Part shown: one piece after another, positions 19,701 through 27,656 of the stretch | Layout: each line of letters opens with the position of its first letter | Position numbering within the stretch: the stretch's first letter is position 1 | NCBI GenBank assembly: GCA_942490985.1 | Contig: CALNYW010000001.1 | Location: 413,108 to 477,107, forward strand | DNA length: 64,000 nucleotides | Direction: 5' to 3' | Source: Thiosocius sp942490985 | Lineage (GTDB): Bacteria > Pseudomonadota > Gammaproteobacteria > Chromatiales > Chromatiaceae | The notes under the pieces: generated by a model | The model's input: the letters and a program-made list of their open reading frames with translations, nothing else | Told to the model about the DNA's origin: nothing | The model's database searches: none | Program-made: the position numbers and the translations under genes

Positions 19701-22571
19701 TATGCGATCTCGGGTGATCTGCCGATCGTGCTGTTGCGCATCGGGGACATCGCCAATATTGAACTGGTGCGCCAGCTGATCCAGGCGCATGCGTATTGGC
19801 GCCAAAAAGGACTGGCGGTGGACCTGGTGATCTGGAACGAGGATCGCGCCGGCTACCGACAGGCACTGCAGGAGCAGATCCTGGGGCTGGTCGCGGTCGG
19901 TCTGGAGAGTCAGGTGATGGACCGTCCCGGGGGCATTTTCCTGCGTTCGGCAGAGCAGATATCAGCAGAGGACCGTACGCTGTTTCAAACCGTCGCCCGG
20001 GTCGTGCTTGGCGACAATCGGGGAACCCTGGCGGAACAGGTCAACCGGCCTGTCGCGCCGCGCGTGCGTGTGCCGCGACTTGCTCCCGATCGGCCTCGCC
20101 AGGATGAAGCGCCCGCCGCTTTCGAACTGTCGCCACGCGAGCTTATTCTGTCCAATGGCATTGGCGGCTTCACCCGGGATGGGCGCGAGTACGTCATTAC
20201 CACATCGCCGCAGCAGGTCACGCCGGCGCCTTGGGTCAATGTGCTGGCCAACCCGCAGTTCGGCAGCGTGATTTCGGAGAGCGGTCAGGCCTACACCTGG
20301 GGTGAGAATGCCCACGAGTTTCGCTTGACGCCGTGGCACAACGACCCCGTGACCGATGCGAGTGGCGAGGCCCTTTACCTGCGCGACGAACAGAGTGGCG
20401 ACTTCTGGTCGCCGATGCCGCTGCCCAGCCGCGGCGCGACGCCCTATGTCACCCGGCACGGTTTCGGCTACAGCGTGTTCGAGCATACCGAGGGCGGCAT
20501 CTATAGCGAGTTGTGGGTCTATGTGGCGCACGATGCAGCGGTCAAGTTTTCCACGTTGAAGGTGCGCAACCTGTCCGGCAGACCGCGCAAGTTGTCTGCG
20601 ACCGGATACGTCGAGTGGGTGCTGGGCGATTTGTCGGCGGGGTCTGCCATGCATGTCACCACCGAGGTCGATCCCTACAGTGGCGCCATCTATGCGCGCA
20701 ATCCCTACAACAGCGAATTTGCCGAGCGGGTCGGCTTCTTCGATGTGGACGATGCGCATCGGACCATCAGTTGCGACCGTGCCGAGTTCATCGGCCGCAA
20801 TGGCAGTCTGGTGCATCCGGCGGCGCTGACTCGTACCCACCTGTCGGGGCGGGTAGGCAGCGGCCTGGACCCCTGCGCCGCGATCCAGGTGGCCTTCGAA
20901 TTGGCAGACAGGCAGGAGCGGCAGATCACGTTCCGGCTCGGCCTCGGCGGGATACCGGGTGGTGACGATGCGCATGGGCTGGTGCATCGCTTTCGTGGCG
21001 TTGATGCGGCGCGGCGGGCGCTCGAGGCGGTGTGGCATTACTGGAACCACACGCTCGGCGCGGTGCAGGTCGATACACCCGACCAGTCACTCAATGTCCT
21101 GGCCAACGGCTGGCTGCTCTACCAGACCCTGGCATGCCGATTGTGGGCCCGTAGCGGGTACTACCAGTCCGGTGGCGCCTTCGGTTTTCGCGATCAGCTG
21201 CAGGATGCCATGGCCTTGGTGCATACCGAGCCGCGCCTGCTGCGCAGCCAGCTCCTGCTGTGCGCCGGCCGTCAGTTTATCGAGGGGGATGTGCAGCACT
21301 GGTGGCATCCACCATCCGGCCGGGGAGTGCGTACCCATTGCTCGGATGACTATTTGTGGCTGGCCCTGGCTACCTGCCGCTATGTGCAGAGCAGCGGCGA
21401 TACCGGTGTCCTGGATGAGCCCGTCTCGTTCTTGGAAGGTCGTCCGCTCAACCCCGAAGACGACTCTTACTACGATCTGCCCGGCCGCACCGAGGTGACC
21501 GCGACCCTTTACGAGCACTGCGTTCGGGCGATCCGTCATGGACTCGCCTACGGTTCACACGGGCTGCCGTTGATCGGCTCGGGTGACTGGAACGACGGCA
21601 TGAATCGGGTCGGTATCGAGGGCAAGGGGGAAAGCGTGTGGCTGGGCTTCTTCCTGTTTGAGGTGCTGCAGCGGTTCAGTACCCTGGCGCGCCTGCGCAA
21701 CGACACCGCGTTCGCACAGCTGTGCAAGGTCGAGGGCGAGCGCCTGGGCGAGAACCTCGAGCAGCACGCCTGGGACGGCGCCTGGTATCGACGCGCCTGG
21801 TTCGATGATGGCACGCCGCTGGGATCAGCAGGCAACAGCGAATGCCGTATCGATTCGATCTCGCAGAGTTGGGCGGTGCTGTCCGGGGCGGGCGACCCGC
21901 AACGGGTGCGCATGGCTATGAGGTCGGTGGACGAACATCTCGTGCGCCGCGACCATGCGCTGGTCCAGCTGCTCGATCCGCCGTTTGACAATTCGGACAT
22001 GGACCCAGGCTACATCAAGGGTTACGTGCCGGGTGTCCGTGAGAATGGCGGGCAATACACGCATGGCGCTATCTGGGCGGCCATGGCGTTCGCCGCGCTG
22101 GGTGACAATCACCGTGCGTGGGATCTCACCACCATGATCAACCCGGCCAATCACGCGAAATCACGCGAGGCCATCGCCGTCTACAAGGTCGAGCCTTATG
22201 TGATGGCGGCCGATGTCTACGCGGTCACACCGCACACCGGGCGCGGCGGCTGGTCCTGGTACACCGGGTCGGCGGGTTGGATGTATCGCCTCGTGGTCGA
22301 ATCGCTGCTGGGCCTGCGGCTGGAAACAGACAGGCTTTACGTCACACCGTGCCTGCCGGCGCACTGGCACGGTGTAACGATCCACTATCGCTACCGCGAG
22401 ACGGTCTATCACATCGCCATCGAGCAGACCGCTGGCGGCGCGGATCAACGTGGCGGCGTGACGCTCGATGGCGTCGAGTTGGACGGCCAGGTGATTCCCC
22501 TGGTCGACGATCATCAGGAACATGTGGTCGCGGTGAGGGTGCTGGCGAACGCGGCAGTCCAGGAAGTTTGA
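13707..22571 (+). CDS. ndvB: Cyclic beta-1,2-glucan synthase, NdvB/ChvB type
   Basis: Giant 2954-aa membrane enzyme that builds and cyclises beta-1,2-glucan from UDP-glucose, producing periplasmic osmoregulated glucan. Order of parts: soluble N-domain; helices near residues 430-500; GT84 glycosyltransferase with DTDTQ near 651 and RWIRGDWQ near 800; further helices near 835-890 and 995-1040; a glycoamylase-like domain from about 1055 (WAFFDTFVGPEDNWLPPDNY) to 1600 (YMAHHQGMSLLAM); and two GH94 regions, the second carrying the general-acid motif GSGDWNDGMNRVG near 2625 and GGWSWYTGSAGWMYR near 2845. The GTG start has an AAAGGA ribosome-binding site; an upstream TTG at 13647 lacks one. Length and domain order match the family. 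Confidence 0.92.
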   Translation: MRSTWRLALANAFRRRRLASEQATVLLPGASAPGGVPVADEPPLRAELFSTDQMEQHGARLASAHSTTSGRVPDRLLARLAANENVLTKTCDRLTTAVTSKHRITPAAEWLLDNRYLIEEQIRTARRHLPKGYSRELPVLGDGVSAGLPRVYDIALETIAHGDGRVDPDSLSRFVAAYQKVKELRLGELWAIPIMLRLALIENLRRVAVRIAVGRADRDLALVWAERLTKIAHEDPKGLILVIADMARSSPPMTPPFVSELARRLQGQGTELALPLTWIEQRLAESGLSIEQLVRLGNQQQAADQVSISNSIGSLRLLGKLDWQEFVETLSRVEQVLRKDPVGAYAKMDFASRDRYRHVIEEIARSCGLAEAEVADHAIRLAQAGAALRGAPERTAHVGYYLLDRGRAELERVSEVRRPLVAALWRAASRTPLVWYLGTITLLAVLLTGGLLAASRIDRMATWEWLILGVLGLLAASQLALALVNWVAMLLASPHPLPRMDFSTGIPPASRTLVVIPTMLVSHHSVERLLEALEVRFLANRDANLHFGLLTDFSDAAEESQADDAALLALARDHIDALNQQYAGGSNDTFFLFHRPRRWNPHDRVWMGYERKRGKLADLNLLLREDNRDGFSLIVGATAVLQGVKYVITLDTDTQLPRDAARQFVASMAHPLNRPVYDPGLRRVRAGYGILQPRVSASLPASSQSRYARLYGGEPGIDPYTRAVSDVYQDLFDEGSFIGKGIYDVDAFELALKDRFPANRILSHDLLEGCYARAGLLSDVQLYEEYPARYDTDVHRRYRWIRGDWQLAGWLLPRVPGPDKGQRLKNPLSALSRWKVFDNLRRSLVPAALILLLVIGWTLTESAWLWTLAVLGVLLLPPALGSLLELLRKPIDMRLGQHLKTTRHAAGQRFVQAGFVLATLPYEAFFSLDAILRTLGRLLFTQQRLLEWNPSTVQGGTTPIVGSSGVHGETSVAAGAMPRANGDPQPSRPGSLVASFRRMWFAPLFAIVTALTLTAVSPASLPLAGAFLLLWMTSPVIAWWISLPPAQRAVDLSAEQLRYLGRIARKTWAFFDTFVGPEDNWLPPDNYQQYRDATLAHRTSPTNIGLALLANLSAYDFGYIPAGQLVERTADTLQTMTGLERHRGHFYNWYDTQSLRPLPPAYVSTVDSGNLAGHLLTLRPGLTTLLDCPILTPRWLDGLSDAAEIVAVAAGERAAAATLKAFQQSLTAARALPPETLSKARKLLDRLVRASEGLAAELGDTQQDEAVWWAEALRRQCQSIRDDLVFLAPWSALAVSPDVLDDLPAIDEIPTLRALAGFDVMLSSVIADAQASSGQAAWLADLSTQIVLGSARAQARITDIQRLALLCGELADMEYGFLYDKQSRLLSIGYNVDERRRDASYYDLLASEARLTVFVAIAQGQLPEESWFALGRLLTGAGGEPTLLSWSGSMFEYLMPQLVMPTYVHTLLDRTAKAAVARQIEYGEQRGLPWGMSESGYNTVDLHLNYQYRAFGVPGLGLKRGLVEDLVVAPYASALALMVAPEAACENLQSLSALGAEGRFGLHEAIDYTPARQRRGEPHALIRSYMAHHQGMSLLAMAYLLLDRPMQKRFAADPLLQASLLLLQERVPRASVLYVHSAEVSALESGAANEAAPIRVLNTPDTPIPEVQLLSNGRYHVMVTNAGGGYSRWNDLAVTRWREDGTRDPWGSFCYVRDVSDAAETGASWSTAHQPTLQHGHGYEAIFSAGRAEFRRRDGDFDTHTEIVVSPEDDIELRRVRITSRATAHRTLEITSYAEVVLAPAAADNLHPAFSKLFVQTEIVEAHRTILCTRRPRSRNEDAPWMFHLMAVHDAQVGEFSYETDRERFIGRGRNVTAPRALQTTSLSGSQGSVLDPVVAIRTRIALEPDQTVCVDLVYGVGESRGAALGLVEKYQDQRLSDRVFELAWTHAQVVLRQINASDADAQLYARLANSVIFANPALRAESSILMRNRRGQSGLWGYAISGDLPIVLLRIGDIANIELVRQLIQAHAYWRQKGLAVDLVIWNEDRAGYRQALQEQILGLVAVGLESQVMDRPGGIFLRSAEQISAEDRTLFQTVARVVLGDNRGTLAEQVNRPVAPRVRVPRLAPDRPRQDEAPAAFELSPRELILSNGIGGFTRDGREYVITTSPQQVTPAPWVNVLANPQFGSVISESGQAYTWGENAHEFRLTPWHNDPVTDASGEALYLRDEQSGDFWSPMPLPSRGATPYVTRHGFGYSVFEHTEGGIYSELWVYVAHDAAVKFSTLKVRNLSGRPRKLSATGYVEWVLGDLSAGSAMHVTTEVDPYSGAIYARNPYNSEFAERVGFFDVDDAHRTISCDRAEFIGRNGSLVHPAALTRTHLSGRVGSGLDPCAAIQVAFELADRQERQITFRLGLGGIPGGDDAHGLVHRFRGVDAARRALEAVWHYWNHTLGAVQVDTPDQSLNVLANGWLLYQTLACRLWARSGYYQSGGAFGFRDQLQDAMALVHTEPRLLRSQLLLCAGRQFIEGDVQHWWHPPSGRGVRTHCSDDYLWLALATCRYVQSSGDTGVLDEPVSFLEGRPLNPEDDSYYDLPGRTEVTATLYEHCVRAIRHGLAYGSHGLPLIGSGDWNDGMNRVGIEGKGESVWLGFFLFEVLQRFSTLARLRNDTAFAQLCKVEGERLGENLEQHAWDGAWYRRAWFDDGTPLGSAGNSECRIDSISQSWAVLSGAGDPQRVRMAMRSVDEHLVRRDHALVQLLDPPFDNSDMDPGYIKGYVPGVRENGGQYTHGAIWAAMAFAALGDNHRAWDLTTMINPANHAKSREAIAVYKVEPYVMAADVYAVTPHTGRGGWSWYTGSAGWMYRLVVESLLGLRLETDRLYVTPCLPAHWHGVTIHYRYRETVYHIAIEQTAGGADQRGGVTLDGVELDGQVIPLVDDHQEHVVAVRVLANAAVQEV

Positions 22572-22696
22572 GCCAAGTGGCTGACTAAGCTTCAGATAGC
22601 GACGCGTTGATGAAGCTTTGATTCACGGTGTCTCGCTGCGCACAATGATCTGGCCGCGAAGAAAATAACGGTAGGCTTGGTCGTCGGAGTCTGCAT

Positions 22697-22897
22697 CACG
22701 TGTTGAATTGCTCGCCGCTGACTGTGGGGCTGATGTGGCAAAGTGCCATTTGACCGCAAGCCACACCGTCAACCGATCTGTTCGCGGGCGCACCGACGGT
22801 GCTCGGCACACAGAGGTAAAGTGAGACCATGGTTTGCCGGCGCGACATGCTGCGCACCGAGACTGTGACAAAGTGAATGAGATGGGAGGGGATGATC
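22697..22897 (+). repeat. Conserved upstream segment, copy 1 (paralogue of 59838-60030)
   Basis: The leader of the first DUF1840 gene is closely similar to the leader of the second copy 37 kb away: shared runs include TGGCAAAGTGCCATT and GACGGTGCTCGGCACA, then AGACCATGG. Conservation of non-coding DNA together with the gene indicates duplication of the whole promoter-gene unit and marks sequence that may bind a regulator. The remaining part of 22572-22696 shows nothing recognisable. Confidence 0.65.
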
Positions 22898-23209
22898 ATG
22901 CTGGTGACTTTTTCCTGTCCGGCCTATGCGGACATCACGCTGTTCGGCGATGTGGCGGTTCATCTACTCAAGATGATGGGGCACAGCGGGACGGTACCCA
23001 GTGCCATTGTGGCCGCCGATGTGCCGGCGGCGCTGGCAAGACTCGAGGTGGCGGTGGCGGCCGAAGGGAACTCGCCGCCACCGGGAGAACCTTTACAGGA
23101 TGAGGACGAAGAGCCCACGGTCAGTCTCCGTCACCGTGCCTTGCCATTGATCGAATTGTTCAAGGCCGCGACAAAGGCCGAATGCAATGTGATGTGGGAG
23201 GCCCACTAG
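22898..23209 (+). CDS. DUF1840 family protein, copy 1
   Basis: 103-aa small protein of the DUF1840 family. The N-terminus MLVTFSCPAYADITLFGDVA and LKMMGHSGTVPSAIVAADVP are the family hallmark; the middle is acidic and the C-terminus a short helix (RALPLIELFKAATKAE). The ATG at 22898 is chosen because GGAGGGG lies 7 bp upstream and the family begins at MLV; an in-frame ATG at 22877 is less likely. It is convergent with the adjacent Crp/Fnr regulator. Function unknown. Confidence 0.8.
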   Translation: MLVTFSCPAYADITLFGDVAVHLLKMMGHSGTVPSAIVAADVPAALARLEVAVAAEGNSPPPGEPLQDEDEEPTVSLRHRALPLIELFKAATKAECNVMWEAH

Positions 23210-23254
23210 TGCCCAAGTCCGTCAGCTGCATGGCTGGGCTCTGGTTCCGCGACA

Positions 23255-23959
23255 TCAACCCATGATCCTGGTGTAGGTTTCCCTGTCGACGGCATAGCAT
23301 CGGCAGGATGCCGCTTCCAGACCGCTGCGGTCGAGAACCGTGATATCACCGCGACAATAGCTGATTAACTTACGGCGCTGTAGGTCGCCGGCGGCCTTGG
23401 TGACGCCGACACGACGCACGCCCAGCAAGAAGGCAAGGAATTCGTGGGTGATGTGGAACCCGTCCGCGTGTGCCCGATCATGGGTCATCAGCAGCCAGCG
23501 GGCGAGACGCGCCTCGACCCGATGAAAATGCGTGCAGGCCGCTGTTTGCGCGATCTGACTGATCAGCACATAGAGATAGCGCTTCATGACGCGTTCCAGT
23601 GCGCAGCTTTGCCCAAGCTGCCGGCGAAACGACGCGCTATCCATGCGCTGCGCGGTTCCTCCCCCCTGCACCAGGGCGTGCAGGGGGGCGACAGCCACGC
23701 CGAGAATCAGGGAGATTCCGAGCATGCCCTCGTTACCGATCAATCCCACTTCGAGCGTAGTGCCCATGTCGGTGGGGGTGGTCAGGGAAATGAAACTCTC
23801 GGTTGGAAAGTAGACGTGACGAATACGCTCACCGGGTTCGGCCAGGACCGCGCCAATCGTCAGATCGACTGGCTCGCAGTCTGCCAAGACCTGTTGTCGG
23901 TCTTTGTGCGGCAGACTGGCTAGCAGCCGATTGCCTGCATTAGCTCCGGTAGGTCGCAC
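23255..23959 (-). CDS. Crp/Fnr-family transcriptional regulator, copy A
   Basis: 234-aa regulator with an N-terminal cyclic-nucleotide-like beta-barrel (RHVYFPTESFISLTTPTDMG, VGLIGNEGMLGISLILGV), a long dimer helix and a C-terminal winged helix (THEFLAFLLGVRRVGVTKAA). The YFPT and NEGM(L/V)GI motifs place it in the subgroup lacking clear cAMP ligands. No FNR-type Cys cluster is at the N-terminus; three Cys near the C-terminus (ASCRCYA) are shared with the paralogue at 62.7 kb. The GTG start aligns with the ATG of that paralogue. Confidence 0.85.
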   Translation of the reverse strand: MRPTGANAGNRLLASLPHKDRQQVLADCEPVDLTIGAVLAEPGERIRHVYFPTESFISLTTPTDMGTTLEVGLIGNEGMLGISLILGVAVAPLHALVQGGGTAQRMDSASFRRQLGQSCALERVMKRYLYVLISQIAQTAACTHFHRVEARLARWLLMTHDRAHADGFHITHEFLAFLLGVRRVGVTKAAGDLQRRKLISYCRGDITVLDRSGLEAASCRCYAVDRETYTRIMG

Positions 23960-24007
23960 GATTACCAGGCCAACAGTCCGTCCTCAGGTGCATCTCTCAC
24001 GCGGGGA

Positions 24008-24484
24008 TCACCACTGGCGGCCACCCATCATGCCCGGCCAACCCGAGGAATCCCCCATCATGTTTGGCCACCAGTCCTGGGAACCGCCCATCCCGGGCGA
24101 GCCTTGCGACCCCCTGCCCATGATCCCCGGATATCCTTGCTGGTATCCAGTCACTGGGCCAGGATAGCCCTGCTGATATCCACTCATTGGACCCGGATAG
24201 CCCTGCTGGTATCCCCCCGTCGAACCGGGATACGTTTGCCGAAAGCCGTCCATTGGCCCCGGATAACCTTGCTGATACCCGGCCATCGGGCCGGGATAAC
24301 CCTGGGCGTGCTGCATTGCGCGCATATCGACTCGCGGTTGGCGCGTTACAGCCTGACCAGTCTGATGCCCAGCCGTGCCACGCATCATCGGTGCGATAGG
24401 CGCGGGAACGCCTTCTTGTTCAGCGACGACCGGCGCTGTCAGTAGGCTGGCCGCCATCGCGGTGATGAGTAACGTGATCTTCAT
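24008..24484 (-). CDS. Secreted repeat protein with tandem GYQQGYPGPM units
   Basis: 158-aa exported protein with a signal peptide (MKITLLITAMAASLLTAPVVA). From residue about 60 it is built of six or seven tandem units of the form GYQQGYPGPM(S/A/D), continuing into a Gly/Met/Trp-rich tail (WWPNMMGDSSGWPGMMGG). The composition suggests a disordered, possibly surface- or matrix-associated protein; Met/Trp-rich tails are sometimes metal-binding, which is speculative here. AGGAAAG lies before the ATG. The gene sits between two Crp/Fnr-type regulators. Confidence 0.7.
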   Translation of the reverse strand: MKITLLITAMAASLLTAPVVAEQEGVPAPIAPMMRGTAGHQTGQAVTRQPRVDMRAMQHAQGYPGPMAGYQQGYPGPMDGFRQTYPGSTGGYQQGYPGPMSGYQQGYPGPVTGYQQGYPGIMGRGSQGSPGMGGSQDWWPNMMGDSSGWPGMMGGRQW

Positions 24485-24729
24485 GGAGAACTTTCCTCGT
24501 ATCGGTGACCACGGCGGAGAGCGGATTCATAGATCGAATCTCGCTGCCGAGTGGATCGCACGTGCGTGGTTGTGTTGCGACCCTTCCTCGGTCGTGTCGC
24601 GGTTCCCGCGGTTGCCTACGGCGATCGCAGGACCCCGGGGCGATATGACTTTTGTACGCAGGGTTTAAGCAGCGGTCGGTACGGTAGCGCACACAGGGTG
24701 GAGGAGGGCGGGGGAAATCATCGGCGTAC

Positions 24730-25464
24730 TCAGTGACCGATCACATCAGGGAGCAGGCGATCGAACTCCTTCTTGACCACCTCGTAACATTCGCACACGC
24801 GGGCCTCGAGGCCACCACGGTCGAGTACGGTGATCTTGCCCCGGCTATAGTGAATCAGTCCGTCGCGCTGCAGTTTCCCGGCGGCCTCGGTAACGCCCTC
24901 TCGGCGTACCCCGAGCATGTTGGCGATCAGCTCCTGGGTCATGGTCAACTCGTTCGAGGGCAGACGGTCCAGGCTCAGCAACAGCCACCGGCAGAGTTGC
25001 TGATCTACCGTATGGTGCCGGTTGCATACCGCGGTCTGCGCCATCTGCGTCAGCAGTGCCTGGGTGTAGCGCAGCAACAGACGCTGCATCGGGCCAGCGT
25101 TCAAGAAGGCATCCTTCAGCATTTGTCCCTTCAGACGATAGGCGTGCCCGGCACTCTGCACCACGGCCCGGCTGGTTGTCGTTTCGCCGCCCATAAACAC
25201 CGATATGCCGACGATGCCCTCGTTACCGACCACCGCGATCTCCGCCGACGCCCCGTCTTCCATCACGTAGAGCAGCGACACGATACAGGTGGTGGGAAAA
25301 TAGACGTAGCGCATCGGCATGCCGGGTTCGCATATGGATTCGCCTAGCGGCATCGGAACCAGTTCCAGATCGGGGAATATCGTTGCGCTCTCCTCCGCGG
25401 ACAGGACACCGAGCAGATGATTCTGACGGGGATCAGACAGCGAGGCGTTTTCTATGTCGAGCAT
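24730..25464 (-). CDS. Crp/Fnr-family transcriptional regulator, divergent paralogue B
   Basis: 244-aa regulator with the same architecture as the one at 23.3 kb but clearly diverged: YVYFPTTCIVSLLYVMEDG and VVGNEGIVGISVFMGGETT in the sensor barrel, and MTQELIANMLGVRREGVTEA in the winged helix. The C-terminus carries VCECYEVVKKEFDRLL. AGGAAG precedes the ATG. The effector is unknown; the barrel lacks an obvious cAMP phosphate-binding Arg motif. Confidence 0.85.
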   Translation of the reverse strand: MLDIENASLSDPRQNHLLGVLSAEESATIFPDLELVPMPLGESICEPGMPMRYVYFPTTCIVSLLYVMEDGASAEIAVVGNEGIVGISVFMGGETTTSRAVVQSAGHAYRLKGQMLKDAFLNAGPMQRLLLRYTQALLTQMAQTAVCNRHHTVDQQLCRWLLLSLDRLPSNELTMTQELIANMLGVRREGVTEAAGKLQRDGLIHYSRGKITVLDRGGLEARVCECYEVVKKEFDRLLPDVIGH

Positions 25465-26356
25465 CGGCTACTTCCTTATCTGCCGATCACTATCGACTCG
25501 TAGTCACCAGGCTTGCTTCCAGCGCACCTTCGGCATGCCCCGGCATCCGCCTCCGGCGAATCTGACCTGACGCGCTACTGCCGGGAAATGTCGGTGATTC
25601 TGCAATGCCTGCCGGTGCTGTCTATCCTGGGACAATGTGGGTGACCCAACAGACAGCGTCAATGGCGCCATGTAGGCATATTGAAGACCCGCCAACTCAA
25701 GTATGCACGTTTTTCTGGGCGAGACTTAACTGGGAATCTCGACAAAAGCCACCCCTGGCATCTTTCTCTGCCGAAAGACACAAACGCGTTTTTCGCTTTC
25801 CCTCATTATCAAGCACTTGCAGTAATCGAAAATGGCGGTAAAACCATGAGCCACGAAGGCATCTCGATTTTTTCGGGATGCCATCATGGCGCGCCGCGAA
25901 GTAGGCACTGTGTGCCGGGTTATGTAAGGCATCGGCGCGCAACAGTCGATGACCTGATTGGTGACAATACGGATGATCTGCATCGGTTTACCTGCTGGCT
26001 TTATTGCCTGCTTGCTGAAATGCAGCACCCTGACGAGCAACGCCGACAACGGCCGAAACCGGTTTGCCATGCCCCTTCATGTCTTGCATCGATGACCCGG
26101 GCCCAATGCACAGAATGTCTTCGCTTACCCTGGAATCCCTGACCAGTAAGGCTTGGCCCGTCTCACGAAACTCGTTGGAACGCATGTCGTGCGGATCGTC
26201 GAGGAAAAGCGTCAGGCTCGACCTCCCGTTGACGATGTTGAGCGATGCCGTGAGCAAACAACCGGGCGCCCGGTCTCTGCGGGCTAGTGGGCCATGAACA
26301 CGCGCAATGTCCATTGTCTACAGCATGCGTGCTAACCTGCACCGCGGAGGCAGCCC
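25465..26356. other. Large intergenic region without a convincing gene
   Basis: Nearly 900 bp. A plus-strand frame at 25681-26142 and a minus-strand frame at 25988-26314 are open but neither has a recognised family or a good ribosome-binding site. A hairpin with a 10-bp nearly perfect stem (GGCATCTCGA / TCGGGATGCC) lies at 25858-25882. The last 15 bp hold the GGAGG of the next gene. Confidence 0.4.
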
Positions 26357-27259
26357 ATGTCCGTGCTGACAATCCACCACCAGACGATCTATCGTTACCG
26401 CACCCCGGTGATGTTCGGCCCGCACCGGCTTATGCTGCGGCCGCGCGAGAGCCGTGCGCTACGGTTGTACGAGCACGAGCTGACAATCGCGCCCGACGCC
26501 GCTGTGACCTGGGCCCATGACGTCGCCGGCAACAGCGTGGCGACGGCGAGTTTCTCTGCACCGTCCGACACATTGATGATCGACAGTACCGCGACGTTAT
26601 CGCTCGACGTCGATCGATGGCCGGTCTTCGACATCGCCGCCACGGCCCAGCGCTTCCCGTTCTTGCTGAGCGACGACGAGGTGACCGATCTCGGTGCACT
26701 GCGGCTGCAGGCCTATCTCGACAGCGGCGGGCGCGTGCGCGAATGGGCGCGTGGCTTCGTGACCGACCCGGGTCCGGACGGCGCGGTCGACACGCTCTCG
26801 CTGCTGAAGGACATAAGTGCCGGCGTAGCCGCGCAGATCGCTTACGAGGCGCGGGAGGATGAAGGTGCGCAGTCGCCCGATGAAACGCTGGCACGCCGCA
26901 GCGGCTCGTGCCGGGATTTCGCGGTATTGTTCGTCGATGCCGTGCGCAGCCTCGGTTTCGGCGCGCGCATCGTCTCGGGTTATCTCTACGACCCCGATCT
27001 CGATCAGCGCGGCTCGGCCGGCGCCGGTTCAACGCATGCCTGGGCGGAGGTCTATGTGCCCGGCGCCGGCTGGATCACCTTCGATCCGACCAACCGCAGC
27101 GTCGGCGGTTTCAACCTGATCCCGGCGGCAATGGCGCGCCATATCTCGCAGACGATGCCGGTTTCCGGCAGCTTTGCTGGCGATGTCGGCGCATTCCTCG
27201 GACTTGAGGTAACGGTTACGGTCACAGCAGCGGACGGTGAGCGGCCGCGGATGGCTTGA
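26357..27259 (+). CDS. Transglutaminase-like cysteine peptidase family protein
   Basis: 300-aa cytoplasmic protein with the bacterial transglutaminase N-terminal beta-domain (LTIHHQTIYRYRTPVMFGPH) and a transglutaminase core. The catalytic triad is readable: Cys in RRSGSCRDFAVLF, His in STHAWAEVYVPG and Asp in WITFDPTN. GGAGG lies before the ATG. Such proteins often act as proteases or in peptide/amino-acid ligation loci; here there is no informative partner. Confidence 0.85.
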   Translation: MSVLTIHHQTIYRYRTPVMFGPHRLMLRPRESRALRLYEHELTIAPDAAVTWAHDVAGNSVATASFSAPSDTLMIDSTATLSLDVDRWPVFDIAATAQRFPFLLSDDEVTDLGALRLQAYLDSGGRVREWARGFVTDPGPDGAVDTLSLLKDISAGVAAQIAYEAREDEGAQSPDETLARRSGSCRDFAVLFVDAVRSLGFGARIVSGYLYDPDLDQRGSAGAGSTHAWAEVYVPGAGWITFDPTNRSVGGFNLIPAAMARHISQTMPVSGSFAGDVGAFLGLEVTVTVTAADGERPRMA

Positions 27260-27308
27260 TCGGCGACGACCGTCCGACATGCGATGTGAACGCATACATC
27301 GGCGATTT

Positions 27309-27563
27309 CTATAATGCGGCCCCGGTCCAGTCGGCCGCCGGTGACAAGCCGCCTGCGGAGAGATACACAGAGCTACGTAAAGCCGCCGAACTGACTGTCC
27401 GAAATTCCTTGGCCACTTGAATAATTCGCTTCACTTCAGCCATGTCGGCACGGTCGACGGCGGTAGCCGAGAACGGGACAGCCAGTGCAGCCGCGGCACC
27501 CAGTAGCAATCTCTTCGTCAATAGTCTCCGACGCCTGGTACTGATATCGGTCCAGAAAGGCAC
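27309..27563 (-). CDS. Small exported hypothetical protein
   Basis: Predicted 84-aa protein with an Arg-rich, Tat-like N-terminus (RRRRLLTKRLLLGAAAALAV) and signal cleavage near FSATA. The mature part is only about 45 aa (DMAEVKRIIQVAKEFRT). Start uncertain: GTG at 27563, or TTG at 27518 with GGAGA upstream. It is divergent from the broken DUF1826 gene and shares the spacer that holds the candidate Zur box. It may be the remnant of a longer gene. Confidence 0.35.
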   Translation of the reverse strand: MPFWTDISTRRRRLLTKRLLLGAAAALAVPFSATAVDRADMAEVKRIIQVAKEFRTVSSAALRSSVYLSAGGLSPAADWTGAAL

Positions 27564-27598
27564 GACGCGCGCCGTGAGGGCTTGTATTCATATTGTAA

Positions 27599-27613
27599 TG
27601 TTATACTATTGCG
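27599..27613. promoter_or_regulatory. Candidate Zur operator
   Basis: TGTTATACTATTGCG matches the proteobacterial Zur consensus TGTTATANTATAACA at 12 of 15 positions, with an intact left half-site. It lies just upstream of the broken DUF1826 gene, a family repeatedly found under Zur control, and of the zinc-uptake operon 1.1 kb further on. Assigned by consensus and context only. Confidence 0.5.
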
Positions 27614-27656
27614 CGATCGCAATCATTCAAGATCCAGCCATCGGCGCTTTCCAGTC

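Noticed and set aside
19962..21050. 362-aa minus-strand frame inside ndvB
   Set aside because: Antisense shadow within a clearly conserved GH94 coding region.
25681..26142. 153-aa plus-strand frame as a gene
   Set aside because: Composition is not protein-like, there is no ribosome-binding site and no family resemblance; it overlaps another unsupported frame on the other strand.
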